Below, one piece after another: positions 22,134 through 36,206 of a stretch of 64,000 nt of DNA. Position numbers and translations under genes: made by a program. The notes beneath the pieces were generated by a model, which was not told the origin of the DNA, made no database searches, and saw only the letters and a list, made by a program, of their open reading frames with translations. The stretch is from the NCBI GenBank assembly GCA_016165875.1, contig JABBOT010000027.1, forward strand, positions 2,457,939-2,521,938, written 5' to 3'. The stretch is from Acanthopleura granulata. Its lineage: Eukaryota; Mollusca; Polyplacophora; Chitonida; Chitonidae. Each line of letters begins with the position of its first letter. The first letter of the stretch is position 1.

Positions 22134-25100
22134 CTAAGTTACTGACGAACTTTTCCACGTGTTACATACAAATATGCACAGCATATTATTGGAGGAAGAC
22201 AATTACAGGGAACATTACACAAACGTCCAAATGGACGTCGTCGACCGCTTTATATTGTGTGACCCAGGTACGGTGAGCACTGACAGCTGGGGATATCTAC
22301 AAACTCCCTGTCCAAGATCGCGATCGATACCTAGTGAGTCCTTGCCATCGAAAGGCAAGGACCACTGCCCCCCCCCCGTTCCCTCCCCCGCCCCACCATT
22401 CCTATATTACATTATAAATAAATCTTCCGTGTATAGAAATATTGTGCATCTTCGGCACGAGAAATGTCGTATAACGTGGGACTTCCTTGAGTTGGCTGGG
22501 CTGGTACAGAAAGTTTTTCCAACTAAGAATAGGCGAGGTGCTCAGTAAAATAAAGTAGATATAACCGGAAGGATTTTGCATGCGGTTTTTTCTGATCCCT
22601 CAAAATTTCAGCCAGTGTTCATCGATAACCGCTGACAAAGAGCACATGTAATTCTCGTATACAACAGCTATCAGGTTTCTTACAAATTTTAAACTCATTC
22701 TGCCGCTGATATTCAAGTAAAATGAGCATATAAATTGTGTCTGAAAGGTTGCATATTATGAAACAGATGGCCAGAGAATACATGCAAGTTGGACTATTTA
22801 AAGAATACATTGTAGATACTCAAATAATACTTTACCAATGCCGACATTTTGTAAAAGTTTCAAATTAAGACTGCACAAATTATGTATCGCCCATACACCT
22901 ACAGCAGGTTCTTATACTGTCCACATGTTCACACAGTTGTTTCAGAGAGTAATTGCAACGTACGGTTCATAAAATAACTTTTCAATGAACGTACTGAATT
23001 AATATACAATATATACTGCCCCTTGGTACGTCAGATGAAATCAGACATGTTGTAAGTAGATCTGAAGAGATTTTTAAAGCCAATTTACTGAGGGTTAAAC
23101 GTCACGTTCAAGATGTACATGTATATCTAAACCTTACGCTAGGATTTTATCAATTTAGTCCTGTCATATTTTGATTCTTTTTGGACTCCAATCTTTAAAA
23201 AAAAAACTTATCTTCACGGCTACAAATGGAGGAATTTGCAAGCAGTACACAATGCACAACCTTTACAGTTAAAGGCCCAAATGTTTAAAACGTGCGCGGG
23301 TATATATAGAAACAATCCAACTTTGTGTATATGTCCATTGGCTAAGCCGTCATATGAAACCGTCATCTAAAACCTGATATGCTCTTTGGCGAGCTCATTA
23401 GCCAGCTCATTACCCAGGTAATATCATAACAATTGTATGCAAACTGCCCCGGAGTAACCTATACTCGGCACCTAATTCCATCCTGTGCATGCATATACAA
23501 CAGAGTTCACACCTATATACACAGGGCTAGTTATGGTGCCGTACATGAAACGGATCTTTAAAGTTAAAAAAACTAATGAATCAATAAATAAATAGAAATA
23601 AAGACAGTGCGGTGGAAACAAGTTACCTTGCTACCTGTACGACATTTTTTCACCCTTCTTGACTGATTACATTTCTGAATTATTTTGTCGCGAACTATGG
23701 AGATAATATCAGTTCGAAAAAGTGTTAAAAGAACAAATTCACGGGCCTTTCATCATTGTTGCTGGGTTGTTTTTTTTTCTTCGAAACTGCACCTTGGGCT
23801 GTGATAAAAAAAATTACAGTTTTTTTACAGGGCCAAAGGGAGTTAGGAAGACAAATAATTTTGTGTTTTTATTTTTACTTCAAATATTCGGTGGATTTTG
23901 GATCCCTAAAACAACTATGTACAAATTTACACATTCCCAAGTGAAGCCTGTTTAGACTCCAAGACTCCAAGTTTGTGTACAGCTGAAATGTTCTCCGCCA
24001 TTATGCAAAATTACCTGGGTATGAGTTATTTATAGGGTATACTGTATATCGCTTCGTGACTTATTTCATTCATATAATATATATCCGTATAAAGGTTCAC
24101 ACAAGTGCATGTCAAGTACACCATTAACCTACATCTTCGGGTACGAAATAATAACACGCCGTGGTATGTATAGAGAAGATAAATGTATACTAGAGCAATT
24201 TGATAGTAACCATATCCTGCAGTGTGAAACAGCGACGATTGATAGATGTATGGCGTCATGTAGCCATGAATGCAGACTGCATTGTAGTTCTAAGTACTTT
24301 TGAATAATACCGAATTAATACGTATATATCCCCTGGACATCAGGTATTCGCTTACCACTCTATATATGCTATATCTATACATTGATAAGCTGAGAGATAC
24401 ACAACATTAAAGCCTTCACGGAGAAATATCATACAGCATGCATTGCTTGACTCTTTAATCAAACTGGTCTCTGTCACAAATATTGAAAGGCTAGGTATAT
24501 CGTAATTACCTTGTTAGCTGCCAGGGTACATAGATGCAAGCAACTTAACATGCGACAGTTTAGAGCAAAAATTGCCAGAGTAAAATACACGCAGCCAGAA
24601 CTTGTGAACGCATATCACCTTAGATAAAGTGACGTGTTACCTGTGCTATACATTACAGAATTTGCCCCCCCCCCCCCCCACACACACACTGAATCATTAA
24701 TCATATGCAAAGACGCAATGGTACACATACATAGACCTTTAAGCTCTGGGCAATATGTTATGTAAATAGACTACAAGAGGTCTGCGTGTTATGGCAGATG
24801 CCTATACGTGTTGGGAAAGTGTACTGGTGCCAAAAAATACAATACCAGGGCCAACACCAGCGAGGGCACGTGTGTGTACGTGTGTACAATAGATAGGCCG
24901 AGGCCTGCTTTACGACTTTCGACAGCCTTGTGTCTGTTACACACTGATAGAAAAAAAACAACATACGATACCGATGTGAATTATAAGCCAGCTGTAATTT
25001 GCTCTGGTGTCTTTCCATTATCACTACATGTCCATGAAAGGTATTCGCTAAGAAATGTCGGCCGTTATGATGTACAGGTCCACTAACCAATCCATTCCTG

Positions 25101-27782
25101 AATACCGATTAGTTCGTTGTCAGGAACGGATTAATCCTTTACATTAACGGAAAAGCAATCCATCATTCCTTAAACAACGGATTTATAACCTGCATGATAT
25201 ATACCAAATCACTGCGACGTAACACTTCAACTCACTGATGCCGTCGGAGCACATCAGCCTAATGGGTCAAGGTTGCAGTCTATAATAAATAGGCCTATAG
25301 GCCTATTCCTGCATGACATAGTATGCACTAAATACTTAACTGTTGCACACACGTCTATGATTCTGTGATTTTGACAGTTTTCATGTTATAAACAACACTA
25401 CACGGTGGACCAATTATAAGTGTCTACAAGTAAGTCTAAATTTGATCTTTACCCTATAGGGAGTATGTACATATACACACTGCATGAACATTTCAATGTA
25501 GGGATACGAGAATTTAGCATTTCTTTTTGTGTTTCCATAGCACGAGACACACCAAAGGCAAAAATGTGACTTTGAGTGACGTATATTTACGTTTTCCAGT
25601 CATTCACTTCGATCACAAGCAGTAAGCACGAGACGAGGATGCATTTAAAGCCAGCAGACAAGCCTATACAGCCCATCGAAATAATTCAGTATAGCTCTGT
25701 GGGTAGTCTATAAGCCCGAGAATATGGTTGGTTTACAGAGATGGGAAGCATCGAAATTTTGATTTATAAGTGACAACAGTGTATTTCTTACTCCGAGTGG
25801 AATGCATGCTAAAAAAAGGTGCAAATGATGTTTGTCTGGAGTCTAGTTTAGCAGCGGTAAAGATGGGCATATGAAGCACAGCAGGGTACACATGAACATG
25901 TGTGACATGACAGTTATGTGTGTTCATGAGTCGCATGCAGCTGTTGATGACAGAAATGAATGCGTTCCCGCATGTGAGTTGACACACCAAATAATTTACA
26001 GTTTAATACACTGTAGATAGATATAATATGTCGTCGTCTTCCAGGTGTGGGACTACTCTCAAGATGTTTAAACTTTCCTATTTATATCTGGACAATGCTT
26101 CAAGGACCAAACTAGGGTATAGTACAAGGGCAAGGTGACCGAAAGCCAGAGAAACAACAATAAGCCTTTAGAAAGCAAGACTTTCCTAGGCTTAGGATGT
26201 AGGCATATACGAGGACGTATATATAGAGACCTACAAGTACACACCACTGAAAATAATCCGCTCGGGGCTAATTTACCAAGGCTATTCCAAAAGGAAATCA
26301 TTTGTGAAAGAAGGAAATTGTTTAATACGCAGAGCCCGGGCTGAAATTGGCATGCACACGATGAACAACTTTACTCAATCAGGCTCGGGAAGGACAGACC
26401 GCGATGACAGCTGCCATAAAGGGGGATAACTCCATATCAATGACATGATACTGTTGCCAGTAGCCATCATTGATTTACTTTGATACCAGTCGAATGGTCA
26501 GTGCTACGCCAGCTGAAAGACACGTACTATGAATAACACAAACGGTTGTCTAAAGCTCTCTCGGAAAAAGGATAACTCAAGATCCAATTTAAGCAAGCGT
26601 CACAATATATGGCATACGGTTTTGATTGTAACAAGACCTTGCTCGCTGCATAGCACAGTCTGTACAGGCACTCTGAGCTTAATTTCAGTCATTCATTCGA
26701 AAGGTACAACTGAACAATGACAAATCCTTTATGGTTGCAAGATTAAGATCGAGGATAAAATTACTTACATTGATATTAATCTCAAAATGCCGGTTATTTT
26801 GATCATATAAACGTAAATCCCGTTACATATCGTCCTTACTCCACCAGCTTATTCTGGCTGCGGGTCTGTTTTGTTATGGAGTCCGCCATGTTGTCCCGAT
26901 GTTACAAGCGAAGGCCTGGAAGCGATCCTATCAACATAACGCCAGACGACAACAGAACAGCGAAATCGATCGATTGACGGGTCTAGCCTCGCAGTGTCCG
27001 TTCGGCCGACAACAACCTGCTGCCAGGTCTGGTCACAGGACACGCTATCAACTGATTGGAGGTTTGACAGTTGGAATGGAAATGCTAGTGGCCCTGACCA
27101 ATCGATCGTGGATATACACATGTACATGGCACACACACGCAATCGCTCGTGTCAGTATACATTCGGTACATATTGCTGGCCGTAAAACGTAAAACAGGTG
27201 CTCTGGAGAAATGTTTCCTGATCAACCATTAATTTAAGTTCTCAGAGAACGTATGTATACAGTATTCTACGCTCGTTACAATGAAATAGAAAGGTAATAC
27301 AGAGTGGAGAAAACCAGTCGCCATTTCCTTATGATGTCAATGGGCTGTCAATATTGTACACGTGAACTAAGGATCCCCATTCTGATTTCAGACTACCGGT
27401 AGATGTCGGGGTAATACACTATCGAGGTCAGCTGTGGATACCCGCCTAAGTCGCGCTTCTACTGAAACCTATAAAAGCACTATATTGCTGTTCACGTAGT
27501 TTGTATGCTCGGACTGTATAGGCCTATGGTACACTGAAACATGTAAGTTCTTGAAATAACTCAATAGGTCCATAACTCCCCCACTCATATTGGAAAAGTA
27601 ACTGCTTCATTGAGTGTCAAACCAATCAATTGTCAGAGAGTTGAAGGCATGTGTGCGAATCATCCAGCACATATATGGGATATATCTAAAGCTATAGAAA
27701 GGGATATATGTACTTTTTTTTGCCCTCAATATTCGCATGAGAAAAATTTAAAAGCAAAGGAAGGTCATGAAATATACTCTCC
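22134..27782. repeat. 5.65-kb tandem duplication, copy 1
   Basis: This 5649-bp segment is repeated immediately downstream at 27783-33425. Copies are nearly identical: by eye about eight substitutions, two A-run length changes, and a 9-bp stretch near 27739-27747 that is absent from copy 2. The unit holds a short C-rich tract (about 22366-22382), a poly-C/CA tract (about 24665) and no recognised gene. It lies inside the putative long first intron of the FLVCR-like gene. Confidence 0.97.
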
Positions 27783-30700
27783 CTAAGTTACTGACGAACT
27801 TTTCCACGTGTTACATACAAATATGCACAGCATATTATTGGAGGAAGACAATTACAGGGAACATTACACAAACGTCCAAATGGACGTCGTCGACCGCTTT
27901 ATATTGTGTGACCCAGGTACGGTGAGCACTGACAGCTGGGGATATCTACAAACTCCCTGTCCAAGATCGCGATCGATACCTAGTGAGTCCTTGCCATCGA
28001 AAGGCAAGGACCACTGCCCCCCCCCCGTTCCCTCCCCCGCCCCACCATTCCTATATTACATTATAAATAAATCTTCCGTGTATAGAAATATTGTGCATCT
28101 TCGGCACGAGAAATGTCGTATAACGTGGGACTTCCTTGAGTTGGCTGGGCTGGTACAGAAAGTTTTTCCAACTAAGAATAGGCGAGGTGCTCAGTAAAAT
28201 AAAGTAGATATAACCGGAAGGATTTTGCATGCGGTTTTTTCTGATCCCTCAAAATTTCAGCCAGTGTTCATCGATAACCGCTGACAAAGAGCACATGTAA
28301 TTCTCGTATACAACAGCTATCAGGTTTCTTACAAATTTTAAACTCATTCTGCCGCTGATATTCAAGTAAAATGAGCATATAAATTGTGTCTGAAAGGTTG
28401 CATATTATGAAACAGATGGCCAGAGAATACATGCAAGTTGGACTATTTAAAGAATACATTGTAGATACTCAAATAATACTTTACCAATGCCGACATTTTG
28501 TAAAAGTTTCAAATTAAGACTGCACAAATTATGTATCGCCCATACACCTACAGCAGGTTCTTATACTGTCCACATGTTCACACAGTTGTTTCAGAGAGTA
28601 ATTGCAACGTACGGTTCATAAAATAACTTTTCAATGAACGTACTGAATTAATATACAATATATACTGCCCCTTGGTACGTCAGATGAAATCAGACATGTT
28701 GTAAGTAGATCTGAAGAGATTTTTAAAGCCAATTTACTGAGGGTTAAACGTCACGTTCAAGATGTACATGTATATCTAAACCTTACGCTAGGATTTTATC
28801 AATTTAGTCCTGTCATATTTTGATTCTTTTTGGACTCCAATCTTTAAAAAAAAAACTTATCTTCACGGCTACAAATGGAGGAATTTGCAAGCAGTACACA
28901 ATGCACAACCTTTACAGTTAAAGGCCCAAATGTTTAAAACGTGCGCGGGTATATATAGAAACAATCCAACTTTGTGTATATGTCCATTGGCTAAGCCGTC
29001 ATATGAAACCGTCATCTAAAACCTGATATGCTCTTTGGCGAGCTCATTAGCCAGCTCATTACCCAGGTAATATCATAACAATTGTATGCAAACTGCCCCG
29101 GAGTAACCTATACTCGGCACCTAATTCCATCCTGTGCATGCATATACAACAGAGTTCACACCTATATACACAGGGCTAGTTATGGTGCCGTACATGAAAC
29201 GGATCTTTAAAGTTAAAAAAACTAATGAATCAATAAATAAATAGAAATAAAGACAGTGCGGTGGAAACAAGTTACCTTGCTACCTGTACGACATTTTTTC
29301 ACCCTTCTTGACTGATTACATTTCTGAATTATTTTGTCGCGAACTATGGAGATAATATCAGTTCGAAAAAGTGTTAAAAGAACAAATTCACGGGCCTTTC
29401 ATCATTGTTGCTGGGTTGTTTTTTTTTCTTCGAAACTGCACCTTGGGCTGTGATAAAAAAAATTACAGTTTTTTTACAGGGCCAAAGGGAGTTAGGAAGA
29501 CAAACAATTTTGTGTTTTTATTTTTACTTCAAATATTCGGTGGATTTTGGATCCCTAAAACAACTATGTACAAATTTACACATTCCCAAGTGAAGCCTGT
29601 TTAGACTCCAAGACTCCAAGTTTGTGTACAGCTGAAATGTTCTCCGCCATTATGCAAAATTACCTGGGTATGAGTTATTTATAGGGTATACTGTATATCG
29701 CTTCGTGACTTATTTCATTCATATAATATATATCCGTATAAAGGTTCACACAAGTGCATGTCAAGTACACCATTAACCTACATCTTCGGGTACGAAATAA
29801 TAACACGCCGTGGTATGTATAGAGAAGATAAATGTATACTAGAGCAATTTGATAGTAACCATATCCTGCAGTGTGAAACAGCGACGATTGATAGATGTAT
29901 GGCGTCATGTAGCCATGAATGCAGACTGCATTGTAGTTCTAAGTACTTTTGAATAATACCGAATTAATACGTATATATCCCCTGGACATCAGGTATTCGC
30001 TTACCACTCTATATATGCTATATCTATACATTGATAAGCTGAGAGATACACAACATTAAAGCCTTCACGGAGAAATATCATACAGCATGCATTGCTTGAC
30101 TCTTTAATCAAACTGGTCTCTGTCACAAATATTGAAAGGCTAGGTATATCGTAATTACCTTGTTAGCTGCCAGGGTACATAGATGCAAGCAACTTAACAT
30201 GCGACAGTTTAGAGCAAAAATTGCCAGAGTAAAATACACGCAGCCAGAACTTGTGAACGCATATCACCTTAGATAAAGTGACGTGTTACCTGTGCTATAC
30301 ATTACAGAATTTGCCCCCCCCCCCCCCCACACACACACTGAATCATTAATCATATGCAAAGACGCAATGGTACACATACATAGACCTTTAAGCTCTGGGC
30401 AATATGTTATGTAAATAGACTACAAGAGGTCTGCGTGTTATGGCAGATGCCTACACGTGTTGGGAAAGTGTACTGGTGCCAAAAAATACAATACCAGGGC
30501 CAACACTAGCGAGGGCACGTGTGTGTACGTGTGTACAATAGATAGGCCGAGGCCTGCTTTACGACTTTCGACAGCCTTGTGTCTGTTACACACTGATAGA
30601 AAAAAAAACAACATACGATACCGATGTGAATTATAAGCCAGCTGTAATTTGCTCTGGTGTCTTTCCATTATCACTACATGTCCATGAAAGGTATTCGCTA

Positions 30701-33425
30701 AGAAATGTCGGCCGTTATGATGTACAGGTCCACTAACCAATCCATTCCTGAATACCGATTAGTTCGTTGTCAGGAACGGATTAATCCTTTACATTAACGG
30801 AAAAGCAATCCATCATTCCTTAAACAACGGATTTATAACCTGCATGATATATACCAAATCACTGCGACGTAACACTTCAACTCACTGATGCCGTCGGAGC
30901 ACATCAGCCTAATGGGTCAAGGTTGCAGTCTATAATAAATAGGCCTATAGGCCTATTCCTGCATGACATAGTATGCACTAAATACTTAACTGTTGCACAC
31001 ACGTCTATGATTCTGTGATTTTGACAGTTTTCATGTTATAAACAACACTACACGGTGGACCAATTATAAGTGTCTACAAGTAAGTCTAAATTTGATCTTT
31101 ACCCTATAGGGAGTATGTACATATACACACTGCATGAACATTTCAATGTAGGGATACGAGAATTTAGCATTTCTTTTTGTGTTTCCATAGCACGAGACAC
31201 ACCAAAGGCAAAAATGTGACTTTGAGTGACGTATATTTACGTTTTCCAGTCATTCACTTCGATCACAAGCAGTAAGCACGAGACGAGGATGCATTTAAAG
31301 CCAGCAGACAAGCCTATACAGCCCATCGAAATAATTCAGTATAGCTCTGTGGGTAGTCTATAAGCCCGAGAATATGGTTGGTTTACAGAGATGGGAAGCA
31401 TCGAAATTTTGATTTATAAGTGACAACAGTGTATTTCTTACTCCGAGTGGAATGCATGCTAAAAAAAAGGTGCAAATGATGTTTGTCTGGAGTCTAGTTT
31501 AGCAGCGGTAAAGATGGGCATATGAAGCACAGCAGGGTACACATGAACATGTGTGACATGACAGTTATGTGTGTTCATGAGTCGCATGCAGCTGTTGATG
31601 ACAGAAATGAATGCGTTCCCGCATGTGAGTTGACACACCAAATAATTTACAGTTTAATACACTGTAGATAGATATAATATGTCGTCGTCTTCCAGGTGTG
31701 GGACTACTCTCAAGATGTTTAAACTTTCCTATTTATATCTGGACAATGCTTCAAGGACCAAACTAGGGTATAGTACAAGGGCAAGGTGACCGAAAGCCAG
31801 AGAAACAACAATAAGCCTTTAGAAAGCAAGACTTTCCTAGGCTTAGGATGTAGGCATATACGAGGACGTATATATAGAGACCTACAAGTACATACCACTG
31901 AAAATAATCCGCTCGGGGCTAATTTACCAAGGCTATTCCAAAAGGAAATCATTTGTGAAAGAAGGAAATTGTTTAATACGCAGAGCCCGGGCTGAAATTG
32001 GCATGCACACGATGAACAACTTTACTCAATCCGGCTCGGGAAGGACAGACCGCGATGACAGCTGCCATAAAGGGGGATAACTCCATATCAATGACATGAT
32101 ACTGTTGCCAGTATCCATCATTGATTTACTTTGATACCAGTCGAATGGTCAGTGCTACGCTAGCTGAAAGACAAGTACTATGAATAACACAAACGGTTGT
32201 CTAAAGCTCTCTCGGAAAAAGGATAACTCAAGATCCAATTTAAGCAAGCGTCACAATATATGGCATACGGTTTTGATTGTAACAAGACCTTGCTCGCTGC
32301 ATAGCACAGTCTGTACAGGCACTCTGAGCTTAATTTCAGTCATTCATTCGAAAGGTACAACTGAACAATGACAAATCCTTTATGGTTGCAAGATTAAGAT
32401 CGAGGATAAAATTACTTACATTGATATTAATCTCAAAATGCCGGTTATTTTGATCATATAAACGTAAATCCCGTTACATATCGTCCTTACTCCACCAGCT
32501 TATTCTGGCTGCGGGTCTGTTTTGTTATGGAGTCCGCCATGTTGTCCCGATGTTACAAGCGAAGGCCTGGAAGCGATCCTATCAACATAACGCCAGACGA
32601 CAACAGAACAGCGAAATCGATCGATTGACGGGTCTAGCCTCGCAGTGTCCGTTCGGCCGACAACAACCTGCTGCCAGGTCTGGTCACAGGACACGCTATC
32701 AACTGATTGGAGGTTTGACAGTTGGAATGGAAATGCTAGTGGCCCTGACCAATCGATCGTGGATATACACATGTACATGGCACACACACGCAATCGCTCG
32801 TGTCAGTATACATTCGGTACATATTGCTGGCCGTAAAACGTAAAACAGGTGCTCTGGAGAAATGTTTCCTGATCAACCATTAATTTAAGTTCTCAGAGAA
32901 CGTATGTATACAGTATTCTACGCTCGTTACAATGAAATAGAAAGGTAATACAGAGTGGAGAAAACCAGTCGCCATTTCCTTATGATGTCAATGGGCTGTC
33001 AATATTGTACACGTGAACTAAGGATCCCCATTCTGATTTCAGACTACCGGTAGATGTCGGGGTAATACACTATCGAGGTCAGCTGTGGATACCCGCCTAA
33101 GTCGCGCTTCTACTGAAACCTATAAAAGCACTATATTGCTGTTCACGTAGTTTGTATGCTCGGACTGTATAGGCCTATGGTACACTGAAACATGTAAGTT
33201 CTTGAAATAACTCAATAGGTCCATAACTCCCCCACTCATATTGGAAAAGTAACTGCTTCATTGAGTGTCAAACCAATCAATTGTCAGAGAGTTGAAGGCA
33301 TGTGTGCGAATCATCCAGCACATATATGGGATATATCTAAAGCTATAGAAAGGGATATATGTACTTTTTTTTGCCCTCAATATTCGCATTTAAAAGCAAA
33401 GGAAGGTCATGAAATATACTCTCCC
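27783..33425. repeat. 5.65-kb tandem duplication, copy 2
   Basis: Direct repeat of 22134-27782 with an offset of 5649 bp, becoming 5651 after two A-run changes and 5642 after a 9-bp deletion near 33389. The junction shares one base with both outer flanks, so the duplication was not mediated by long flanking homology. Open frames in it are simply those of copy 1, one of them truncated by the A-run change near 30600. Confidence 0.97.
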
Positions 33426-34607
33426 AAACAGAAACACATGGTTTGACCATGTTGACGAATCCAGATGTCATCAAAGTCCACAACATATGTCCAAGAATGT
33501 AGAAGTTGTATATCCATAAGTAAGACTTGTCCAGTGTACTTCCTTCCAAAATTCTAAATGCCACTCAGACCTTTCAAATAACATTAAACCTCTTCCTAAG
33601 ATGACTCTCAGAATCATGCAGGCAAAATGAGTAAGTTAGTTATTCGAAATAATACGCCAAACAGAGTATAGAAACCACTGGTTTATTCTGTTTCGGCTTG
33701 CTTTCAGAGAGATAATTTAGGATGTCAATATTGAAAGGATTTTCTTTTGTCATAAAGCTAAACACGTCTCAGGAAATACCTTGATCTCTTGTTCACACTG
33801 CTACAAGTTGGTGCTCTTTCCTATTCTGTGCAGCAATGGACTGCAGTAGTTTTTTATTCGTACGTTGCGTGTTGCGTGTAAGAATTACTCTCAAAAAACT
33901 ACTGACGTGTGTATCAGTGGTACACAATTTGCACACAATCGTTTTTACAGAGTAAATTGTTACTATATATCACATTGTGTGAACGAGGTTTTAAATATAT
34001 TATCGGAACTATATCTTTTGTCTCCTTTAAGACACGTTTAGTTTCTTCACAATGATCATGAAACAGACAACAGATCATAATCTTAATTAATGAAGGATAT
34101 GCCATTTATTGCTAACACAACCATTAGGCTTGTCGATCTTCATTTCAGATTTGTCTGTGATCTTACACTATATCTAATATTAAAGATCCGTTGAATGTAA
34201 GCTACGTCTAAACAGGTATTCTTACAACAGTCGTCATCAATAAAGGGTTATTCAAATCAATCTTCACGAGACCAATTTCCCAACCACCATTAAAAATAGC
34301 TCACCAAATACCTAAGAAAGTATATACAGTAAGGCATTATAAGACGGATTCATGTGAAATTGAATAAAGCTGTAGCCATGTGACAAGAAATGACCACAAG
34401 AAGACAGCCCACAATATTTGGAAACAAATATTTGAAGGATTTCCCAAACTTAAAATGCAACACATTCGGTAATACAAATCAAGCCATTATATATGTAACG
34501 AGGTGGGAAATTTGTCTACGTTTTAACTTCACAAATACATATCAACAAAAGACAACATTACTTGCATTACTTTTCTGAGTGCCCGGTAAAAATCATTGAC
34601 CTTTAGC
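33426..34607. other. Long-intron sequence with no recognised element
   Basis: This is unique-looking A/T-rich sequence between the duplication and its diverged relative. No exon, RNA gene or transposon end is recognised. Confidence 0.45.
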
Positions 34608-34782
34608 AAGTTACCGAAGGACTTCCCCGTTTGTTACGTCCAGATATGCACATCATATTGGTGAAGACAAGTGGTCTTCAACGAACGTTGAACTTTGGAA
34701 ATTAGCGCACAACCGTCGTGGACGGCTTGTTATCTTCATGACCCCATAGACGGTGAGGGCGGGAGAATCTACAAATTCTCTG
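34608..34782. repeat. Diverged third copy of the left end of the 5.65-kb unit
   Basis: It aligns with 22136-22312 over AAGTTAC..GA..ACTT.CC, ATATGCACA.CATATT, CGTCGT.GAC.GCTT, TGACCC and ATCTACAAA..CTCTG, at roughly 65-70% by eye. It is in the same orientation, about 1.2 kb beyond copy 2. This shows the first 180 bp of the unit is itself an older dispersed repeat. Confidence 0.7.
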
Positions 34783-35135
34783 AGTTTACACTAATGTCCT
34801 ACTCTCAGATATAGTCTATACCCAAACGCTGCCTAAATATCTACCTGATGTACCACTGGAAATGGAAACCAAATTATTTGATAGTACAGACATGATGAAA
34901 TGGAACTGAATTGTCAGACATCACTTACGAAAATGGAAACGGAATGTTCCGTTATTACACATTGAGAACGAAAGATTTCCGCCAGGAGTTTACAGCAGTC
35001 CTAATGTTCTACTTGTATGATGTCTCTTTACAAAAATGGAGCATAACTATTTAGTTCATAGCCTAAAAAGAAGATAGAAAATAAAAAGAAAGGCAAAAAA
35101 TGCCAATACGCGTAGCGTGTAGTTTAGAAACTTAC

Positions 35136-35568
35136 TGCTGGAGAGATGCTTGTCAGTGGTGCCATAGTTGGGTCCTCTGGATGTGGTCAACGTGATGTTT
35201 TGAAACTCAGCGGAATCTCCGTGTAGAATGATAGACGGTATCTTGGCCGCTGCTGTTGTTTCGGTGTCCACGGAGCGGATTTCGGTCTTGGGTGTGCCCG
35301 TTTCAGGTTTGATGTTCGCTTTATCCACAGTACCACTGTCATTGTTCTCTGGTGATATTTGTCCAGGACCTGAGACAGAATGCCCTTGAACTGTGGGAAC
35401 TTTACGAGTGTCCAGAGCTCTACCCTCTTCTGTCTGGAAACTCTCGTTTGACTCGAAGGCAACATTGTCCACCCCCTCCCCGCCATCATGGTTGTTATTC
35501 GGGTAAACTGATCTGGTGTCTAATGGTCCTTTAAAATAACTTGACCCATCTTCCTTTAACCCGCTCAT
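35136..35568 (-). CDS. Probable 5' coding exon of the FLVCR-like transporter (disordered N-terminal tail)
   Basis: An ATG at 35568 in good context (A at -3) opens 144 codons plus one base, ending at a strong donor (A|GTAAGT at 35136/35135). That single base joins in frame with the acceptor at 19388 (first exon base 19387) to read ...[21 protein letters not shown], giving a 627-residue transporter. The encoded segment is polar and acidic with no membrane span (SYFKGPLDTRSVYPNNN, DNVAFESNESFQTEEG), like the cytosolic tail of many MFS proteins. The intron would be 15.7 kb. The in-frame open sequence upstream of 35568 is taken as 5'UTR. The phase match could be chance (one in three), and an unrelated small gene remains possible. 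Confidence 0.6.
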
Positions 35569-36206
35569 ATTAAAAATGAGTCCGAAGTCCGAAGAAACGA
35601 GTTGAGTAATATAAAAAGTTTTATGATAACACTTTCTCTGGATAACTGTGAGTGTAGATCTAAGTCCAGTTTTTGCTGGTGTTAAAACATGCTTCATCAC
35701 GGTTGTTGTGACAATACAGGACAGAGCACCAGAAATATGTACACCGACACCATTGTGCTTGCTGATATATATGTATGAAAGCCCGGTGTGACCAATTCTC
35801 TCTTTCACACACGTCCCAAATCAGCGATATTCGAACGACAATGCGACATTCTGAGATTCCAACCAGACTCTAGCGACAGCATAAAATCTCGTGTTTATAA
35901 TCTCGAGCTCCCGTCTCGCTGGGCTATCTGTTCCTTGTTAACTTTTTCAACCAAATCTCTTACAGTGCATGAGTATCGAATTAATCTCGCGTCGTTGTCC
36001 CTATGTGGCTCTTATCTACATGAATTGAAATTTAAGCTTGGAGAATCAGACCAATTATTTCCAGGAGACTGCAACATTATGAGGAGATTAGGAACCTAGG
36101 CAACATTCTCACGACATTAAGTCGAGAATCAATGCACTATGCGAGTCTCAAACGTAATTTGAAGGAGACGCGAAAAATGCATATACAGAGTCGCGGATTG
36201 ACCCGA

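Noticed and set aside
22159..22548. 129-codon open frame, repeated at 27808-28197
   Set aside because: It lies in the duplicated unit, crosses a poly-C tract, and its diverged relative at 34608-34782 is not open. Duplication alone explains its presence twice.
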